In this document: positions 59,997-64,000 of the stretch, piece by piece
How the letters are laid out: each line of letters opens with the position of its first letter
Position numbering within the stretch: position 1 is the stretch's first letter
Assembly (NCBI GenBank): GCA_937625935.1
Contig: OW569360.1
Span: forward strand, 62,001-126,000
DNA length: 64,000 nucleotides
Source of the DNA: Tetramitus jugosus
Taxonomy: Eukaryota > Heterolobosea > Eutetramitea > Acrasida > Vahlkampfiidae
Reading direction: 5' to 3'
Notes under the pieces: model-generated
The model's database searches: none
Seen by the model: the letters and a program-made list of their open reading frames with translations, nothing else
What the model was told of the DNA's origin: nothing
Translations under genes and position numbers: made by a program

Positions 59997-60914
59997 GCTA
60001 ATCACTTCCTTCTCGCTGCTGAAGGTCACGCTCGACAATACAACATGGGAGTTGTGCTTGTCCACAATCTTTGGGATAATAAGTCTGCAAGCCTTTTCTC
60101 TCTCGTTAGAAAAGCCCAAAACTTTAAGGATTCTTGCCAGCTGGTTGCATGTGAAGTAATTGTATGCAGAAGCGGAGCTAATGATACTATCTCTATCTGA
60201 TTCGAAGGAACCACCCTTGATCGAATTCAACAAACTATTGAAAGAACCTTCGTCCATGGCAACCCCACCACTACTGACAATCACGGGTTGGTGTGGCTGA
60301 TAAGGTTGGTGATGGTGAGTTGGATATGAGGATTGTTGTTGATTAACCCATTGTGTGCTAACGCCGATCAATCCTCCGATCAATGAGCCAATAACAGGAA
60401 CTGGGACTTTCTCAATAATCCAATGATGGTTTGGTGCATGTGGAGTCTCAGCGTACAAGAATGGAGAAGCATGTTGGAAGCTGTGTTGATGGTTGCCCGA
60501 GGTGTTACCATCGAGAGCCAATCCGTTGGCAGCATTGACAATGAGATAAGACATACCATCACCAGTAGGCTTCAACCACCATTGATGGTTTGGTGCATGA
60601 GGTGTTGCCGTGTACAAGAATGGAGACGGGTGGACACCAGATTGAGGAACGTTAACATTGCCATCAAGAGCCATTGCTTGGCCGCCGTGATAATGGGTCT
60701 TGAGAAGGAAAGCACCGTTCGATTGTTTCTCGAGAAACCACTTGTGGTTTGGAGCGGATGGGTTGTGGCCATACATGAAGACACGAGGATGAGCTGGAGA
60801 GTGCTGTTGATAGGCACCTGTGTTTGCATCGAGAGCTAAGCCAGTGGACTTGTTCTTGATAAAGTATTCTCCGTTCTGGATAGTATGGTGGGCTTGATAA
60901 AAGTGGATATTCAT
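59982..60914 (-). CDS. beta-trefoil (ricin-B-like) lectin domain fused to DUF4476
   Basis: 310 aa from ATG 60914. Residues about 15-165 are three beta-trefoil repeats, each with LALD-NT or ALDGN, then a P-F-x-Y...APNHxW ending: APNHKWFLE, TPHAPNHQWWLKP, TPHAPNHHWIIEK. This is the lectin-type carbohydrate-binding fold, without any toxin catalytic domain. A Gly/Ile-rich hydrophobic stretch (VPVIGSLIGGLIGV) and a His/Gln/Pro linker precede a DUF4476 domain (about 225-310; FNSLLNSIKGGSFESDRDSI, YFTCNQLARILKVLGFSNER, VVLSSVTFSSEKE). DUF4476 is a helical domain of unknown function found in amoebae and bacteria. No signal peptide. Confidence 0.75.
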   Translation of the reverse strand: MNIHFYQAHHTIQNGEYFIKNKSTGLALDANTGAYQQHSPAHPRVFMYGHNPSAPNHKWFLEKQSNGAFLLKTHYHGGQAMALDGNVNVPQSGVHPSPFLYTATPHAPNHQWWLKPTGDGMSYLIVNAANGLALDGNTSGNHQHSFQHASPFLYAETPHAPNHHWIIEKVPVPVIGSLIGGLIGVSTQWVNQQQSSYPTHHHQPYQPHQPVIVSSGGVAMDEGSFNSLLNSIKGGSFESDRDSIISSASAYNYFTCNQLARILKVLGFSNEREKACRLIIPKIVDKHNSHVVLSSVTFSSEKEVISSMFR

Positions 60915-61337
60915 ATTGCTTCTAATTAACAAGGTATGTTGTTGTTTTGTTGTTGAACTGATCAGTTCAAATTTGCTGTTTTATAGGATAGGATACATGC
61001 ATTGTTTCCGAATCCACATTAGAAGAACAATCAAGTATCATCTCTTTTCTGCAGCCATGGAATAGTTGGACTAGGTCAATTTGTGCAATTGTTGGGAACA
61101 TAAAAACAAGTTCAAATCGGCCAAAAAATGTCGAAGCGTCCTTTGCAAGAAGGATTGTGCTTTTCCACTCTCTTCTTCGTTCGAGACGATGGGTTACACC
61201 AGTTGAAATTAGAAATGCAAGATTCAGGATTGTGATAGAATGTCAAGAATCCAACACCCATGACAATATTCGGTAATCTATAGCTGTCTTGAAAAAAAAC
61301 ATTGAGATCTGACTAAAGATCGTTTCTCCAGTCAACC
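60915..61337. other. intergenic region with one possible small frame
   Basis: 423 bp. Minus strand 61112-61261 holds a 49-codon ATG-to-TGA frame (begins MGVGFLTFYHNPESC; three more Cys) and the plus strand has a shorter frame. Neither is supported by a family. A TGGTTGTTGTTTTG-type TTG run flanks the lectin start near 60935-60950. Confidence 0.35.
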
Positions 61338-61775
61338 ATGGATCTGAGAGCTATTAAAAAAAAAGAAACAAAGATGATCGTTTGTCAATGGTCCCACGTA
61401 TTAGAGTTGACTGAGGAGAATATTCATCACTGTGTTCCTCAAAGTCGAGGCGTGTATGAACTGGGCTGGTTCGACAGAGAAGACAACAAATTCAAACCAG
61501 TGTACATTGAGAGAGCAACAGGCGACGACGACGCTTCCTCGTTGCACGACAAGCTCGTTCAAGAGTACCAAAAACGAAAGGACAATGGAAACTTGTTCTT
61601 CCGCTTCTCTCAGGTTGAATCACCAGCCAAAACGATGGCTCGGTTGCTTGATTTCTGGGGAACAGGCCGTGGATGTCTCTACGAATGGAATACTGACATC
61701 AGAGACAATAATCTCGTTGAAGATGAGAAAAAGGAGGACAATGATGCAGCAACCCTGTTTGATCCCAGTCAATAA
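61338..61775 (+). CDS. GIY-YIG-like small protein
   Basis: 145 aa from ATG 61338. The central part SRGVYELGWF...KFKPVYIERATG has the GVY...VYI-x-x-A layout of the GIY-YIG fold, with a Glu where the usual Gly of YIG stands. A helix (SSLHDKLVQEYQKRKDNGN) and LFFRFSQVESPAKTMARLLD follow. The canonical catalytic Arg and Glu cannot be placed with confidence, so it may be structural rather than a nuclease. The acidic tail (EDEKKEDNDAAT) is short. Confidence 0.5.
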   Translation: MDLRAIKKKETKMIVCQWSHVLELTEENIHHCVPQSRGVYELGWFDREDNKFKPVYIERATGDDDASSLHDKLVQEYQKRKDNGNLFFRFSQVESPAKTMARLLDFWGTGRGCLYEWNTDIRDNNLVEDEKKEDNDAATLFDPSQ

Positions 61776-61878
61776 TAATAAAAAACTCTTGCTCCCAAAA
61801 AGACCAAAAATTTCTTCCCTTTCATAACAACAAAAGAAAACTCTGAGAATTCGAGATCACAAATTGAAACAACGAAAA

Positions 61879-62346
61879 ATGTCGTCGTCAGCAACGTCCG
61901 CAGCCACAGCCTTCACTCCATTCATTAGTCATGCACTCAAGCGCCAAAAACAACGCACCCAGGTTCTCTCCCTGTACAGAGCCATTCACAAGCTGAGTTT
62001 CACATGGCCAAAAATAGAAGAAAGAGAGTACATTGCACAAGAAGCGAGACAATTGTTTGGTACCAACAAGAGTATCAGTGAAGAAGACACTGAACTGATT
62101 GATAAGAAGATTATGGAAGCAGAAGCGCGTTTGGCCCTCGCACTGCACTATGGCATTCCTTATCCCAGAGCTTACAATATTTCTCCCGATCAGAAAACTT
62201 TGATTGTTCCGCAGTACATGCATTCGTTTTTGCCAGAGGGTTATGAAGAGATGGGAGAAGATGCGTATGAGGAGAGTAACAAGAGTCGACACGGGCAACA
62301 ACATCAACAGCAACAGAATCAACAATCGAATGAAGAGGAATATTAA
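61879..62346 (+). CDS. LYRM1: LYRM1-like LYR-motif mitochondrial protein
   Basis: 155 aa from ATG 61879. The LYR motif is in QVLSLYRAIHKLSFTWPKIE; then REYIAQEARQLFGTNKSISE, LIDKKIMEAEARLALALHYG and IPYPRAYNI, the last being typical of LYRM1 rather than other LYR proteins. LYR proteins are adaptors for Fe-S delivery and respiratory complex assembly with mitochondrial acyl carrier protein. The N-terminus is basic and Ser/Ala-rich, as expected for import. A Gln/His/Asn-rich tail after residue 125 is lineage-typical. Confidence 0.88.
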   Translation: MSSSATSAATAFTPFISHALKRQKQRTQVLSLYRAIHKLSFTWPKIEEREYIAQEARQLFGTNKSISEEDTELIDKKIMEAEARLALALHYGIPYPRAYNISPDQKTLIVPQYMHSFLPEGYEEMGEDAYEESNKSRHGQQHQQQQNQQSNEEEY

Positions 62347-62435
62347 AGTTGTTGTTGAAGATGGGAGGAGAAGATGATCTGATCACACAGTGCTTTTGCA
62401 TCACGGTAATATCATTGTTGTTAAATTTTTACATG

Positions 62436-63944
62436 TTAGAGCCTCGATGTGGACATGGATTGGATTCTGCCTCTGGGTGTTGTGGTGGTAGTAGTAGTAG
62501 TAGCAGTAGTTGGTGTGACTACGGCTGTGGAAGTCGGAGGTCGTGCAGCAGCTTTATTGCTGCCCCGATTATTGCTCTTCTGCTGCTTCTTGTCCTTATT
62601 TACTTGGTTGGTGGTTGCAGTTTGTCGGATTGGTAGAGTGGTTGTTGTCTTTTTGGTGGGTTGTGTGCGCTCTTCTGGCGACGTGGTTTGTTTAAGCGTG
62701 TCGTTATCATTCTTCTCAGTTTGAACGGATTCGTTTAGTTGTGCATCATCGGTGTTGTCTGAAGTTGGCTTTAGTTGGGCATTGGAGTCGTGATGTTGAC
62801 TATCCTTTGGATACCACCGATCATCGAACACTGAAACTTCTTTCCAATACTCAATAAATTCTGCAACCATGGTTTTCAATCCCAAAATCCCACGTAATTC
62901 TTCAACAGCCTTCTTATAACCCTTTTTCGCACCGTGAATACGCTCAAGTAAACTATGAGGCACATATTGAACGAGCACTTGTTCTGGAATATTCAGCTTT
63001 TGCGCCAGCTCATAAGAATATACATGGACACCGAACTCTAACTCATGAGAAACAGATTTCAGAGGAATCAATTCTAAATTCTTTGTTGAATTGAATTCGG
63101 CACTAAAGAATTGACTATTGTCATCCTGGGTTGTAAATAGTTGAATAATCTTTTCGTCATCTAAACCAATTTCACGTCCCTTTTTCACAATATTGTCAAA
63201 TTGTGACAAATATTCAGATCGGATATAATATCTCAACCGCTCCATGTTATCCAATTGTTTCCATTTCTGCGTAATATCTTCATTAAAGAGCTCTACTTCT
63301 TTCCGTGCGTGAACTAAATCCTCTCGCAGTTTTCTCATCTTGGGAGATTCCTCCTCGGCTCTGTTAAAATCTTGATACTTCTCATCACTATAAAAATAAC
63401 TGTACAACAAGCACTCATCCAGTGGATAATAGATACCATCTGTGATTTTGGGTGACCAATCATTGATAAGTACCGCAGCGTGACTAATCCAATCAAAGAG
63501 CAATGCCTTGTCTTCGACTGACATCTCAGTCGTATCAAGGTCTGACACACTACTGTGATCACTCGCCAACTTGGCTACCCTGGTGACCAATGGGCAATTC
63601 TTTCTCATAAACTGAATGCCTTTCTGTTTGTTTAACTCGTCGATATTCTTGTATTTAACATGGTGCAACAATCGCTTTACACTCACAAAACTAGCATACT
63701 TTCCCACTTTACTCTTCTCAATATCATCTAACCAAATGGCATGAAAATTTCGCTGAATAATACTGGTACGTATCTCCTCCAATCTTTTCATTCTTAGCTC
63801 GTGTTCTCTCTTGGCAGCAATCTCAATGGCTTGCACAGTGTAGTGAGCATTTCTATGATCTGACACATCTGTGAACGCAGATTGAGCATACACTGAAGAA
63901 GGAGGTACATTTTCGTAAGCAGTTGTTTTTTGTGCCGCATTCAT
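62436..63944 (-). CDS. unrecognised coiled-coil protein, possibly partial at the right edge
   Basis: 502 aa from the first in-frame ATG at 63944. The same frame stays open to the window end (64000), so the real start may be outside. Residues 30-60 form a charged helix (EIAAKREHELRMKRLEEIRT); 180-240 hold KMRKLREDLVHARKEVELFN and KQLDNMERLRYYIRSEYLSQ; 290-355 hold HELEFGVHVYSYELAQKLNI and a Lys-rich helix. The C-terminal ~120 residues are Thr/Ser/Asn/Lys-rich and disordered. I see no catalytic motif and do not recognise the family. Confidence 0.7.
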   Translation of the reverse strand: MNAAQKTTAYENVPPSSVYAQSAFTDVSDHRNAHYTVQAIEIAAKREHELRMKRLEEIRTSIIQRNFHAIWLDDIEKSKVGKYASFVSVKRLLHHVKYKNIDELNKQKGIQFMRKNCPLVTRVAKLASDHSSVSDLDTTEMSVEDKALLFDWISHAAVLINDWSPKITDGIYYPLDECLLYSYFYSDEKYQDFNRAEEESPKMRKLREDLVHARKEVELFNEDITQKWKQLDNMERLRYYIRSEYLSQFDNIVKKGREIGLDDEKIIQLFTTQDDNSQFFSAEFNSTKNLELIPLKSVSHELEFGVHVYSYELAQKLNIPEQVLVQYVPHSLLERIHGAKKGYKKAVEELRGILGLKTMVAEFIEYWKEVSVFDDRWYPKDSQHHDSNAQLKPTSDNTDDAQLNESVQTEKNDNDTLKQTTSPEERTQPTKKTTTTLPIRQTATTNQVNKDKKQQKSNNRGSNKAAARPPTSTAVVTPTTATTTTTTTTPRGRIQSMSTSRL

Positions 63945-64000
63945 CGTCGGTTCTGTTGCGGTGCGATCCACTGTATCAACCAATCGACGGTTTCCACTTT

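Overview
The window looks like nuclear DNA from an amoeboflagellate protist of the Naegleria (Heterolobosea) type. This is inferred from gene content and style. Genes are packed tightly on both strands, introns are few and short (53-152 bp, GTATG/GTAAG...AG), and disordered tails are rich in Asn, His, Gln, Ser and Asp encoded by CAA/AAC/CAT/GAT runs. Coding products are purely eukaryotic: LETM1, FIS1, UTP11, coilin, VPS16, LYRM1, PLK4, SWIB. They sit beside flagellar genes (radial-spoke RSPH3, an ASH/MSP-domain protein, PLK4) and histidine kinases. No virus, plasmid, CRISPR or intact transposon was seen. Species-level identity cannot be fixed by reading.

Layout. 0-9 kb: the 3' end of a Cys-rich gene, a membrane hybrid histidine kinase, pantothenate kinase, LETM1, FIS1 and an unrecognised beta-rich protein. 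9-19 kb: a BLM-type RecQ helicase whose 3' end overlaps a large receptor pseudokinase, then tRNA-Ile(AAU), an MFS transporter and a small type I membrane protein. 19-27 kb: a large disordered nuclear-type protein, RSPH3, a PLGRKT-like protein, UTP11 and a Nudix hydrolase. 27-36.5 kb: a 2425-residue membrane-anchored protein of about 20 cadherin-like/Ig-like repeats plus a vWA domain, and a fucosyltransferase-like Golgi protein. 36.6-42.5 kb: coilin and VPS16, separated by a rearranged segment. 42.8-48.7 kb: a HAD protein, the spliced ASH-domain gene, an EEP phosphodiesterase, a DUF2505-like protein and a possibly myristoylated protein. 48.9-54.7 kb: a 1907-residue kinase-AAA-GAF-histidine-kinase protein. 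54.9-64 kb: a 113-aa two-exon gene, a double-SWIB protein, PLK4, a beta-trefoil/DUF4476 protein, a GIY-YIG-like protein, LYRM1 and a coiled-coil protein that may run off the right edge.

The most notable structure is at 37.7-41.1 kb. The coilin 3' end (173 bp, one mismatch) occurs twice, 2046 bp apart. Copy A is fused to a remnant of VPS16 carrying an in-frame 1032-nt deletion. Between the copies lie an intact CYTH-family gene and a decayed gene. This is the footprint of a local duplication, deletion and insertion. Other strong leads are two large signalling proteins whose catalytic motifs are degenerate, a private HW[RS] motif in the giant repeat protein, and an open frame just beyond the stop of the lectin/DUF4476 gene that suggests a frameshift.

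Exon joins were worked out by hand from frame continuity plus GT-AG sites and, where possible, family similarity. Several start codons are the first in-frame ATG, because longer frames upstream lack one.
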